Below, piece after piece: positions 32,533 to 42,324 of a DNA stretch of 64,000 bases. The DNA comes from Poecilobothrus nobilitatus (Eukaryota; Arthropoda; Insecta; Diptera; Dolichopodidae): assembly GCA_947095535.1 (NCBI GenBank), contig OX352772.1:105945815-106009814 (forward strand). The letters run 5' to 3'. The translations under genes and the position numbers were made by a program. The notes under the pieces were generated by a model. The model worked only from the letters and a program-made list of their open reading frames with translations, was not told the origin of the DNA and searched no databases. Position 1 is the first letter of the stretch. Every line of letters begins with the position of its first letter.

Positions 32533-33231
32533 ATGTCAATAACATTAACTTTAAACGGAAACTGTGCCATATTAACCACTAATTATTTTCCTCCTATAGA
32601 CCTAAAGTGGGAAGAATTTACATGTCGTTTAGTAGATTTTCAAACATATAATTCAATACCGAATATAGATGAGGAAAATAATAGATTTATTATTGATAAT
32701 AAATCCATCATTCTTCCCACAGGTTCATATGAAATTGAAGATATTGAAGCATTTCTCAGAAAAAAAGTGAATATTGTTAAAACAGACAATGAGAAGTTAA
32801 TTATAAGACCTAATAATAATACATTAAAATGTGAAATTTTTGCTGACAAGGAAATTGATTTCGAAAGAGAAGATACTATTGGTAGGTTATTAGGTTTTAG
32901 CAGAAAAAGATTATTGTCAAACAAATGGCATACTTCAGATATTTTTGTTGATATTAATAAAATAAACATAATAAGAGTGGAATGTAATATTATTTCCGGA
33001 ACTTATATTAATGGAGCAGAAGCTCACATTTTACATGAATTCTCTATTAACGTTAGTCCTGGATATAAAATAATTCAAGTTCCTAATAATGTAATTTATT
33101 TACCAGTAACCGTTAATCAGATAAGTTCTATTACTATAAAACTGCTTGATCAGAACGGTAATTTAGTTAATTTTCGTGGAGAAACAATGACAATTAGATT
33201 GCATTTAAAGCCTCAAAATGCTAACATTTAA
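32533..33231 (+). CDS. Penton / minor capsid protein (single jelly-roll)
   Basis: 232 residues, intact, behind a TATA/initiator pair. Beta-rich with a pattern typical of the Polinton minor capsid protein: CRLVDFQTYNSIPNID near residue 32, the SYEIEDIEAFL block (~72), TIGRLLGFSRKRLL (~115), IRVECNIISGTYINGA (~150) and a closing LLDQNGNLVNFRGETMTIRLHL. It would form the pentameric vertices of the capsid, beside the hexon-like major capsid protein encoded just downstream. One of the few undamaged genes of this element. Confidence 0.82.
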   Translation: MSITLTLNGNCAILTTNYFPPIDLKWEEFTCRLVDFQTYNSIPNIDEENNRFIIDNKSIILPTGSYEIEDIEAFLRKKVNIVKTDNEKLIIRPNNNTLKCEIFADKEIDFEREDTIGRLLGFSRKRLLSNKWHTSDIFVDINKINIIRVECNIISGTYINGAEAHILHEFSINVSPGYKIIQVPNNVIYLPVTVNQISSITIKLLDQNGNLVNFRGETMTIRLHLKPQNANI

Positions 33232-33409
33232 TCAAAATCAATCTCATCAATTCTATATACCTTCACAGAGTAACAAACAACAGTTTAATCAACCAAAGTT
33301 ATTCAAAGGAGTAGGAGGTGGCTACCAACATTTAGAATATAAAAAACGATTATCATTTGAGAACAAAGAATATCTAAAATCTCTTGGGTATTTACTAAAA
33401 GCAAATTAA
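33218..33409 (+). CDS. Small conserved Polinton protein before the capsid gene
   Basis: About 63 residues, overlapping the end of the penton gene by 14 bases. The N-terminal half is Gln/Asn/Ser-rich; the C-terminal half, FKGVGGGYQHLEYKKRLSFENKEYLKSLGYLL, has the pattern of a short protein often found between penton and major capsid genes in arthropod Mavericks (ending L-x3-N-x2-FL-x-LG-x-x-L). Role unknown; possibly translated by re-initiation because it overlaps the upstream gene. Intact. Confidence 0.6.
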   Translation: MLTFNQNQSHQFYIPSQSNKQQFNQPKLFKGVGGGYQHLEYKKRLSFENKEYLKSLGYLLKAN

Positions 33410-33410
33410 A

Positions 33411-33751
33411 ATGGAGCTTTTTAAATGATCATGTTTTTAATGAAACTATAACTAGCGCTCAATGGCATTCATATTCACCATACACAAGTTCATTTGGATT
33501 AAGTGATATCATTAAAATACAAATACAAAATCAGAATTTAAATATATTACCTTCAACAAGTCTAATTTATATAGAAGGATATGCATCAAAACATGATGGA
33601 TCAGCTGTTTCACATACTAAACTAGTTAATAATGCTATACCATTTCTATTTGATGAAATTCATTATGAACTTAATGGTAAAGAAATTGATCATAATAGTA
33701 ATGTTGGTATAACTTGAACATTAAAAAACTATATTTCACTCAACAGTACCG
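33411..33751 (+). pseudogene. Polinton 2 major capsid protein, N-terminal piece
   Basis: The likely ATG at 33,411 is out of frame by one base with the following conserved sequence FLNDHVFNE, TSAQWHSYSPY, then IQIQNQNLNILPS, LIYIEGYAS, VNNAIPFLFDEIHYELNGKEID, which is the start of the double jelly-roll major capsid protein of the bracovirus-related/adintovirus Polinton group. A TGA at 33,715-33,717 interrupts ITSTLKNYISL-like sequence. The gene breaks off at about 33,750, where the LINE begins; it resumes at 47,484. The ~25-30 residues expected between the two pieces are missing, as if the insertion removed about 80-90 bases. Confidence 0.85.
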
Positions 33752-34112
33752 CCTTTTTTGTTTTTTTTTTCTTTATTTTTATATAAATGAAATCTACATG
33801 ATTTGAATGTAAATGACAATAAATTTTTTTTTTTTATATAAATCAAGGACCTTAGCATAATGCTGTATGGTCTTATAAATTTTATAATATCAATTAATTA
33901 ATTATTGAACAAACAAGAAAAGAGATTACATCTATTAATATTATAGTTTCGATTAATTCACACTTTTTTTTTTTCTTTTTTTTTTTTTTTTAATCTTATT
34001 TGGTGTTTTTAGATTATTTATTAGTTAGTGTTTTAGTTTGTTTATTAGTGTAATTAGTATATTTATTATTATTATTTTTTTTTTTCTATTTATACTAATC
34101 TTTTTTATAATG

Positions 34113-35560
34113 CTATATCCTAATTAAGGTTGATTTTATTTTTTGTTTAAATAAATTAAGGTTAGAAATTAACTTCAGGTGTTCTGGCAGTTCATTATAG
34201 GCTTTAAGACAGTTATACAAGCAATTATTTTTTTGATGTATTGTTCTAAACAGAGAAAGGTAGAAGTTGGATCTATTCCTAGTATTATGATTATGTATGT
34301 CTAGGTTCCTATTTAGAATGAAGTTATGTTTTAGTTGGTTGTGAATGATTTTAAACGCAGTTTTATAGAATTCAAATAATATAATATTTTTTAAGCTTAG
34401 ATATTTATCATTGTATATAGAATCAGATGGGTGTAACATGGGCAGCCCTTGGGCAAACTTGAAACATTTTTTATGCATCATATCTAATTTGTTTAGATAA
34501 TTTTGTGGAGCTCTACTCCAAATGGGTAAAAGGTAGGAAATGTGAGATTTTATATATGATACATATATTGTGTATATTGAATGATCAGAACGGAATTTTC
34601 GTAGTCTCCTCATTAAGAATATGTATGGAGATATATTTTTAATTACTTTTTCTATATGTGAACTCCAATTTGATTTGCTGTCAAGTATTAGACCTAGATA
34701 GTTGAAGTTTCTGACAAATTCTACATTCACATTATTATACTGCAGTGAGTTTATAGAGCTATGTGTCTTATTTTCAAACAATAATATTTTAGTTTTTTTT
34801 AAATTTAATAAAAGCCGATGCTTGGTTAGCAATTCCTCAATTAACAGTAAATCATGTTGTATAAATGCATACATATTCGCCTCAGAGTCCTCGGCATATT
34901 TAATTACGGCATCATCTGCGAATAACTGGATACAACCCTTTAACTTCAGGTGAGAGATATCATCAATATATAATTTAAATAGTAATGGGCCTAGTATCGA
35001 TCCTTGCGGAACCCCTTTTGATATTGTTTTTTCAATACTAAAGCTATTGTTTATTCTAATTTTTTGTTTACGGTCTTGAAAATATGTTTTGAAAAAATTT
35101 AACTTTTGATAGAAGAATATCGTGGTCAACGCAATCAAAGGCTTTTTTTATATCAAGAAATACACAACTAAGGAATGATGTTAAGTCTATTTTGAATGAT
35201 TTTTTCAAAAATTTTTGACAAGCCAGATAACACAGAGATTGGACGATAATTCGAACAGTCGGTTGCTAATCCACCTTTGTAGACGGGTGTAATGATAGCT
35301 GTTTTTAATGAATTTGGATAAGTATTAGATTGAAGTGCATTATTAATAAGAGTGACTAAAGCAGGAGCTAAACGGTGCGAAAATCGTTTTATTTATTTGG
35401 TTGAAATGTTATCGTATCCCGTGGCAGCTGCCGAATTCAGAGATTGAATAATTTTAGATATTTCTTCTAAATTACTAAGATAGAGGTCGAAATTTGTATA
35501 GATATTTCTTCTCAATTTGTTTATATAATTAAGATCAATGCTATCAATTGAAATATTTAT
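34113..35560 (-). pseudogene. LINE copy 1 ORF2, reverse transcriptase part
   Basis: On the minus strand the fingers region (SAAATGYDNIS, PVYKGGLATDCSNYRPISVLSG near 35,300) carries a stop between TGYDNIS and RFSHRLAP. The frame then jumps from IIQNRLN directly to DIKKAFDCVDHDILL near 35,140, skipping the QYGFR region that related enzymes have, so an internal piece of about 50-60 codons is deleted. From 35,138 to 34,113 one frame holds KGVPQGSILGP, the catalytic LFADDAVIKY and the thumb/C-terminal domain ending ...FKQKIKSTLIRI. Not functional. The same stop and deletion occur in copy 2. Confidence 0.85.
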
Positions 35561-36265
35561 TTCCTTTGTAATATTCGAAAAATACTCGTTAAAGGCGGTG
35601 GCAATACATTTTCGCGTTCTAGTATCATGGAGTTGTGATGTATTATTTTTATTGTTTGTTTTACATTAACAATATTGGAATTAAACATAATATGTTTATA
35701 GCAATCCCAAAGCTTCTTACTATTATTGGAGTTGTTAATAATTAAATTAGAAAAATATTTTTTTTTTGCCTCGATTAATAAAGTTTTAACTAAAAGTTTG
35801 TGTTTTTTGTATAATATTTCCGTATGGGAATCATCTGAGTATTTTTTTTTAAATTTAAACAGTGAATCTCTTATTTTCATTTCACTTAGGGTTTCTTGTG
35901 TGATCCAAGCTTTTTTTTCTTATTTTTTTTAATTGGAGTAATTTGCGTGTTTATATTTATGATATCTTTCATTTTAAGAACTAATTCGTCAAAATTTGCG
36001 AAGAGTGGTAGGTCATTCCAAAAGTTATTCGCACTTATACTTTCATAATTTAGAATAGTTTTAAAAGAATTGTTTATCTCTGTTATTGGGTTTTGATTAA
36101 TGCTTATGAAAAACATTTGATGGTCAGATAAGCACGAATCTAAAACATGAAACCAGTATTTACTTTGAATAATATCACTAATGAAAATGATCGATAATGG
36201 TTTTTGAATTCCTACCAAATCTAGTAGCAAATTCTTGATCAACCTTATTACAAATTAGGAACCCG
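35557..36265 (-). pseudogene. LINE copy 1 ORF2, endonuclease C-terminal half and linker
   Basis: Continues the endonuclease from 44,249 after interruption by the errantivirus at 36,266. The block FISDIIQSKYWFHVLDSCLSDHQMFFIS includes the SDH catalytic triad end of apurinic-type LINE endonucleases. A frameshift near 35,885 separates it from a linker of helical, Lys-rich sequence at 35,557-35,880 (KKLWDCYKHIMF). Confidence 0.82.
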
Positions 36266-36634
36266 AGTTATATGATCATCCTAATATATAACCATAACTT
36301 AACTTAACATATAATTTAACTTAATATTGTATAATTAACATTTATTTTTATGTAAACTAAATTTCATATGTTGTTCACCTTTTTGTTCAGACGCAATGTC
36401 AGCAGAATTAAATTAGTTAATAACAATTGGGAAACTTTAAATATTAATTATCCAAATTTCTTTAACATAATATATGTTTCGCTGACAATGCATCCTTTTA
36501 ACTATAAATACCTGTAATATTTTATTCTGAAAGTAATTATTATTATCATACCTGTAACCAGTAAAGTCAAATTAAAGAATATTTAAAAAATAAAGTTGTT
36601 TTTTTTTATTAATGTAAAAACGAAACTTATAAGT
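36266..36634 (+). repeat. 5' LTR of the errantivirus
   Basis: Starts AGTTATATGATC, ends ACTTATAAGT. TATAAATA at 36,503-36,510 is the likely promoter and AATAAA near 36,589 the likely polyadenylation signal. By eye no difference from the 3' LTR. Confidence 0.93.
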
Positions 36635-36651
36635 GGCGCAGTCGGTAGGAT
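36634..36651 (+). promoter_or_regulatory. Primer binding site, tRNA-Ser
   Basis: TGGCGCAGTCGGTAGGAT is complementary to the 3' end (with CCA) of an insect tRNA-Ser as I remember it. Its first T overlaps the last base of the LTR. Errantiviruses of the 17.6/297 group use this primer. Confidence 0.8.
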
Positions 36652-37387
36652 CCAAAAACAGTGATCCTTTTAATTAAAGTGTGTTCCGGTTAATATATAT
36701 ATCGCTTAAAATTAAATATCTAATAAAAAAATAAAATAAGAACTAATTTTCATAAATATATTATTAAAATAAAAAAAACATTAAACTATTTTTAATTTAA
36801 ATAAAAACATTTTAATAAAATTAAAATAAAATTGTGAAAATTTTTATAACAAAGGAATATTGTTATTAAATAATTTATTAAAACTGGAATTTAATACCAC
36901 AAAGGAATATTGTGAAAAATTAGAAATCCAGAATTTTTGTGAACGTGAATAATTTGGAAGCAACAAGATTAAGCTGTATATTATATAAAGTGCAAATTGG
37001 AAACACATCAAAAGGTCAACTGGTGAACTTCAGTTCTTTAATTTGGATCCTAGAACAACAACGAGCCTACAGATACAATGAGTATTTTTCTTCTCATGCT
37101 CACGTAAGTCAAAATTTTTATTACTATCCTATACTTCCTTCCAAATCAATTCCTATTAAATTAAAGTAAGAGAAAACAAAAAATATAAGAAATATATAAG
37201 ATAATAAAAAAAAAAAAATTATAAAATAAAAAGTATAAAAAATTAAAATTTTTAATATTTTCACTGTGATCAAGCCTATTCTTCGATACCTAAGGTGAAG
37301 CTGCCTTAGGCACAGTGAATTATTAAAAAATAAAAAAAAAAAAAAAAAAAAAAAAATAAAAAAAACTTATTTCTTAGAAAAATATAA
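36652..37387 (+). other. Errantivirus leader
   Basis: Untranslated AT-rich leader between PBS and gag with no long gene. It should contain the splice donor for the env mRNA; GT candidates near 37,106 (CACGTAAGTC) fit the donor consensus well. An A run lies at 37,327-37,356. Confidence 0.55.
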
Positions 37388-38761
37388 ATGTTCAAAAGGT
37401 CAAAAGACTTTAAACCTGGAGTTGCTCCATATTCTCCTCGAAATTTATCTGAAAATTTATTAGCTAGTACTCCTGCTTCCCTAGATTTCGAAAACAATAA
37501 CCAAATTAATCTTGATAACTTTTTAAATTCAAGCTTAGATTCTGTTCATAGTTTTAACTCGTACAATTCGGAAATAACCATAATGCAAAACAGTGACGCT
37601 ATCAATCGCATTTATAACAGTCTTAGAATACCAGATGCAATAAAGGATTTACCAAAATTCGATGGAAATCCAAGATTATTGCACGATTTCATCGACAATG
37701 TCGAAGGAATCCTAACTTTAATAACTGAAATTGACGGGACTTTGTATGACAAAATTATTCTTAGGGCAATTAGAAACAAAATTGAAGGACAGGCTAATGA
37801 AGTTCTAAATATGTATGGAACTCCATTAGAATGGGAAAAAATGAAAGAGAACCTGATTCTTCATTACTCTGATAAAAGAAACGAGACATCCCTTATAAAA
37901 GATTTGCATACGTTAAAACAGAATAACAAAACAGTAGAAAATTTTTATTCTGACGTTATAGAAATTCAAGCTACCATGTTTAATCATATAAACATACATG
38001 AAAAAGCTCAAAATGTTATAGCTGCAAAGAAAGATCTTTATAATGAAATGTGTCTTAACGTTTTCTTATCAGGACTTAAAGAACCATTAGGGTCAACCAT
38101 CCGTGCTATGCGACCACAATCTTTAGCAGTTGCATTCTCTTATTGTATAAAGGAACAAAATATATTCTATACAAGAGTTTTTAATCAGCAGACTTCTAAA
38201 ATAAAGCCCATTCAAAATAACAATAATTTCAGTAATTTTACAACACCATATAGACCAAATGGAGGACAAGGAATAATTCCAAAAAATAATAATAATAGTT
38301 TTACTCAACCTAGACCGAATAATCCTTTTAATTATCGTACCAACAACAATTTCTTTAACAACCAAAGGAATCAATTTGTTAGACCCGCAGCTAATAATCA
38401 GTTAGCACAGTATAACAGACCAACTACATCATATCAGCCAAGACCAACCCCAATGGACATTGGATCAGCCAGATCAAGATCATTAATTCGAAATCAAAAT
38501 TCAACTCAGAGACCAAACTTTAATAAATTTAATAACTTTAGACAAAATACGCAATTACCCAACTTTATTAGCGAAGAACTTTTTAACGTAGAAGAACAAA
38601 ATCCAAAAGATGACAACATTTATTCTAATGATCATTTTTATACAAACTTGGACAACTATTACAACTATAATATAGAAGAAGACATTTCCGAAAAACCTGA
38701 TATAGAAGTAGATGATTCAAATTTTTGCTTACCTGCCGATTCAAACCCACCGGATACATAG
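37388..38761 (+). CDS. gag: Errantivirus Gag
   Basis: 457 residues from ATG 37388. A Ty3/Gypsy capsid-like core lies at about 70-270 (LPKFDGNPRLLHDFI near 88, then a helical region with LILHYSDKRNETSLI and FLSGLKEPLGSTIRAM). The C-terminal 180 residues are Asn/Arg/Gln/Pro-rich with a PTPMDIGSARSRS patch and an acidic end. No CCHC zinc knuckle is present, as is usual in errantiviruses; the Arg/Asn-rich part probably binds RNA. The end overlaps pol by 37 bases, consistent with -1 frameshifting. No damage is seen. Forms the particle core. Confidence 0.9.
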   Translation: MFKRSKDFKPGVAPYSPRNLSENLLASTPASLDFENNNQINLDNFLNSSLDSVHSFNSYNSEITIMQNSDAINRIYNSLRIPDAIKDLPKFDGNPRLLHDFIDNVEGILTLITEIDGTLYDKIILRAIRNKIEGQANEVLNMYGTPLEWEKMKENLILHYSDKRNETSLIKDLHTLKQNNKTVENFYSDVIEIQATMFNHINIHEKAQNVIAAKKDLYNEMCLNVFLSGLKEPLGSTIRAMRPQSLAVAFSYCIKEQNIFYTRVFNQQTSKIKPIQNNNNFSNFTTPYRPNGGQGIIPKNNNNSFTQPRPNNPFNYRTNNNFFNNQRNQFVRPAANNQLAQYNRPTTSYQPRPTPMDIGSARSRSLIRNQNSTQRPNFNKFNNFRQNTQLPNFISEELFNVEEQNPKDDNIYSNDHFYTNLDNYYNYNIEEDISEKPDIEVDDSNFCLPADSNPPDT

Positions 38762-41700
38762 ATGTTAATAAACATGGAAATATACTACCATATATACAAA
38801 TTTTATATAATAATAAGCCATTAAAATTTCTAATTGACACAGGAGCTTCCTCTTCTTTTATTAACCCCGTTTTAGTAGACCCAAATAACATAACCCAAAT
38901 TGAACCAGTTACAATAGTTACAGGTTTAAATAAACATAAAATAAACAAAAAAATTACTTTACCAATATTTAAGGAATTTCAACAAATAGGTCAAATGGAA
39001 CTTTTACTTTTTAAATTTCACGGCTATTTCGATGGACTCATCGGATTAGACATTCTTACTCTTCTAAAAGCCAAAGTAGATATTGCAAATAAAAAATTAT
39101 TAACTGCAAATACAGAAATAAATCTTCACTTTAAACCTAACTTAACTTCTGAACAAATTCAAATACCACCTAAATCAAAATTAATTGTAAAACTACCAGT
39201 AGATTATAAAAATGGCAGCATTCATATCAATAACATTGAAATTTGTCCAAAAATATTAGTTTCAGAAGGAATTTATTTAGCAAAAGATTGGTATAGTTTG
39301 ATAGAAGTTACCAACATTTCAAATAAAGAAGAAACTCTTTATGTAGACCAACCTATTAAAGTTCACCCATTTTTAAAAGAAGAATTTTCTGAAATAAATA
39401 ATTTCAAAATTAATTACAATTGTAATTCAAATATTTCTCGTCAAGATATAGTAGATTTAATAAGAACCTCACATTTAAATAACGAAGAAAAACGAAATTT
39501 ATTAGCAGTTTGTAAAGAATATGAAGATATTTTCTTTAAAGAAGGTCAATCTCTCACTTTTACTAATCAGATTAAACATAATATTAAGCTAACAGATGAT
39601 TCGCCTATTTATGCCAAATCTTATCGTTACCCATACATTCATAAGAATGAAATCCAAACCCAAATAAAGGATATGTTAAATCAAGGTATAATTCGAAACA
39701 GTTACTCCCCTTGGAGTTCACCTGTTTGGATTGTTCCGAAAAAACGCGATGCAAGCGGTAAACAAAAATGGCGATTAGTAATCGACTATCGCAAATTAAA
39801 TGAAAAGACCGTAAGCGATAAATACCCCTTGCCTAATATAAATGAAATACTGGATAAATTAGGTAAATGTATTTACTTTTCAACTTTAGATCTTGCAAGC
39901 GGATTTCATCAAATCGAGATGAATCCTGCAGATATACAAAAGACCGCATTTTCGGTAGACGGAGGTCATTATGAATATATCCGTATGCCTTTCGGTCTAA
40001 AGAATGCACCATCCACATTCCAACGTGTGATGGATAATGTTCTTAAAGATCTGGTTGGACGAATATGTCTCGTTTATCTCGATGACATTATAATCTTTTC
40101 AACATCTCTCCAGGAACATTGCGAGAACCTTCGGAAGGTATTTAAAAAATTACAAGAAGCTAATTTTAAAGTCCAACTCGATAAATCAGAATTTCTAAAA
40201 AAAGAAATTGCATTTCTTGGACATCTTGTAACAACTGATGGAGTTAAACCGAATCCTGATAAAATTCATGCTATAAAGAAATTTCCTTTACCCAAGACCC
40301 CAAAAGAGATAAAATCATTTCTTGGTCTTCTAGGATATTATAGAAAGTTTATCAAGGACTTCGCAAAACTTACCAAACCTTTATCTGAATGTTTGAAAAA
40401 AGGTAAGAAAATTATACTAGACGAACGTTATATTAAAACATTTGAAACCTGTAAAGATATTCTAATGAATGATCCAATCCTTCAATACCCGGATTTCTCT
40501 AAACCTTTTATAGTCACTACTGATGCAAGCAATTTTGCCATTGGTGCCATCCTTTCACAAGGAACAATTGGACAAGATAAACCGATATGCTATGCAAGTA
40601 GAACGTTAACAAGCTCTGAAATTAACTATTCAACCATAGAAAAGGAACTGTTGGCCATAGTTTGGGCAACAAAATATTTCCGGCCTTACATCTTTGGAAA
40701 CAAATTCAAGATAGTAACCGATCACAAACCTTTAGTTTGGTTGATGAATCTTAAAGAACCCAACTCAAGACTTGTTCGATGGCGACTAAAACTCGAGGAG
40801 TTTGATTATGAAATTGTGTATAAAAAAGGCGTAATAAATTCAAATGCCGATGCTTTAAGTCGCATTAAAATAGATGAAATACATGCACACGATCTTGATG
40901 CAAATTCTACTGTACAAGGAACATTTGGATCAACTGTTCATTCAGCTTCAGAAGATATGAATGACGGAATTCCCATTGCAATACGACCGTTAAATGAATT
41001 TAACCATCAGTTAATTTTGTCAATCTCAGATAGAAAACCTCCAATTCAACTTGAAGTACCTTTTCGGAATAAACAAAAACGAACTATAAGGTTACCTAAC
41101 TTTACAGAAGAAACCATAACTGACATTTTAAAGAAATTTGTACCTCATAACAAACTTACCGCTATATATACAGACGATTCTACTTCTAAACTCATTCAAA
41201 GTTCTTTTTCAAAACATTTCGCTAGATGTGGATCATTAAAACTTATTCGTTGTACCGAAATACTAAAAGATATAATCAATGAAGACAAACAGGATAAAAC
41301 AATTAGGGACTATCATTTAAAAAATAATCATAGAGGTATCACTGAAACAATACTTCATCTCAAAAGAGAATTTTATTTTCCATTAATGAAGGAAAAAATT
41401 AGTAAAATAATAAATAATTGTGATACTTGCAATTTATTAAAATATGACCGTCACCCACCTAAACCAAAATACGAAATACCTGTAATAGCTAAGAAACCTA
41501 TGGAAATTTTACACATAGACATATATTCAATAAATAATCATAAAATCTTAACTATAGTTGACAAATTTTCTCGATTTGCGGCAGCCTACACGGTAACTAA
41601 CAGAAATAGTTTAAATATGATAAAATCTCTAAGAAATTTCTTTAGCCTTCACGGCATTCCAGAAACAATTGTGTCAGACCAAGGCGGTGAATTCACATCA

Positions 41701-42324
41701 ACCATATTTCAAGATTTTTGTGGACAATATAATATCAATCACCATCTTACATCATTTCAACAAACTAGTAGTAATGGCATTGTAGAAAGAATGCACTGTA
41801 CTTTAACTGAAATATATAGAATAGTACATGAAAAATCAAGAGACAAAGACCATGACGACATCTTGAATGAATGTTTAATAACTTATAACAATGCAGTACA
41901 TTCTACAACAAAACTGACACCGTACGAATTATTTTACGGAAGACCATACACCTTTCTAAAACAAATTTCACCTAATAACGAACATGACTACCTAGAAAAA
42001 CTGAACGAATTTCAAAATAAGCTTTTCCCAGAAATAGAAAAATTAGTAGAAAATAAAACAAAAACCTTAATCGAAAAATTAAATAAAAATAGACAAGAAC
42101 CAGAAAACTATCAAGAAAACGATCAAATATTTAGAAAAGAATTTAAAAGAAATAAAATGACACCAAGATTTTCAAAACATAGGGTAAAAGAAAACAGGAA
42201 AATAACAATTAAAAATCTTAAAAATAGAAAATTTCATAAAGCTAAAATTAAAAGAAAACTTAAATTTCAGAATAATAACAGTCAACGGACAGAGACTGGA
42301 AATACAAGACCTGACGGAGAATAA
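38716..42324 (+). CDS. pol: Errantivirus Pol: protease, reverse transcriptase, RNase H, integrase
   Basis: About 1,200 residues in the -1 frame relative to gag, without a useful ATG. Order: aspartic protease (LIDTGASSSFI near residue 35, then GLIGLDIL); reverse transcriptase with WRLVIDYRKLN, FSTLDLASGFHQI, MPFGLKNAPSTFQ and the active site VYLDDIIIFS (near 455); RNase H with TDASNFAIGA and YSTIEKELLAIVWA (~600-660); integrase with an HHCC finger (HLKNNHRG...CDTC), catalytic D in LHIDIYSI, D in VSDQGGEF and E in VERMHCTL; then a Lys-rich C-terminus that overlaps the env frame. All catalytic residues visible are intact. Copies RNA to DNA and inserts it. Confidence 0.94.
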   Translation, partial: FKFLLTCRFKPTGYIDVNKHGNILPYIQILYNNKPLKFLIDTGASSSFINPVLVDPNNITQIEPVTIVTGLNKHKINKKITLPIFKEFQQIGQMELLLFKFHGYFDGLIGLDILTLLKAKVDIANKKLLTANTEINLHFKPNLTSEQIQIPPKSKLIVKLPVDYKNGSIHINNIEICPKILVSEGIYLAKDWYSLIEVTNISNKEETLYVDQPIKVHPFLKEEFSEINNFKINYNCNSNISRQDIVDLIRTSHLNNEEKRNLLAVCKEYEDIFFKEGQSLTFTNQIKHNIKLTDDSPIYAKSYRYPYIHKNEIQTQIKDMLNQGIIRNSYSPWSSPVWIVPKKRDASGKQKWRLVIDYRKLNEKTVSDKYPLPNINEILDKLGKCIYFSTLDLASGFHQIEMNPADIQKTAFSVDGGHYEYIRMPFGLKNAPSTFQRVMDNVLKDLVGRICLVYLDDIIIFSTSLQEHCENLRKVFKKLQEANFKVQLDKSEFLKKEIAFLGHLVTTDGVKPNPDKIHAIKKFPLPKTPKEIKSFLGLLGYYRKFIKDFAKLTKPLSECLKKGKKIILDERYIKTFETCKDILMNDPILQYPDFSKPFIVTTDASNFAIGAILSQGTIGQDKPICYASRTLTSSEINYSTIEKELLAIVWATKYFRPYIFGNKFKIVTDHKPLVWLMNLKEPNSRLVRWRLKLEEFDYEIVYKKGVINSNADALSRIKIDEIHAHDLDANSTVQGTFGSTVHSASEDMNDGIPIAIRPLNEFNHQLILSISDRKPPIQLEVPFRNKQKRTIRLPNFTEETITDILKKFVPHNKLTAIYTDDSTSKLIQSSFSKHFARCGSLKLIRCTEILKDIINEDKQDKTIRDYHLKNNHRGITETILHLKREFYFPLMKEKISKIINNCDTCNLLKYDRHPPKPKYEIPVIAKKPMEILHIDIYSINNHKILTIVDKFSRFAAAYTVTNRNSLNMIKSLRNFFSLHGIPETIVSDQGGEFTSTIFQDFCGQYNINHHLTSFQQTSSNGIVERMHCTLTEIYRIVHEKSRDKDHDDILNECLITYNNAVHSTTKLTPYELFYGRPYTFLKQISPNNEHDYLEKLNEFQNKLFPEIEKLVENKTKTLIEKLNKNRQEPENYQENDQIFRKEFKRNKMTPRFSKHRVKENRKITIKNLKNRKFHKAKIKRKLKFQNNNSQRTETGNTRPDGE
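38719..38725 (+). promoter_or_regulatory. Candidate -1 ribosomal frameshift site
   Basis: The heptamer A-AAT-TTT in the gag frame allows both tRNAs to re-pair after a slip of one base. The pol frame is open from 38,716 (preceded by TGA at 38,713-38,715), and gag ends at 38,761, so the heptamer lies exactly in the window where the shift must happen. Confidence 0.7.

Noticed and set aside
31970..33717. Possible TGA recoding in Polinton 2 genes
   Set aside because: Several TGA stops occur at conserved positions, but TAA, TAG and frameshifts occur as well, so ordinary decay explains them.
35726..35932. Plus-strand frames over LINE ORF2 (also at 34,702, 59,770, 60,795)
   Set aside because: Antisense shadows of the reverse transcriptase and endonuclease frames, repeated only because the LINE is repeated.
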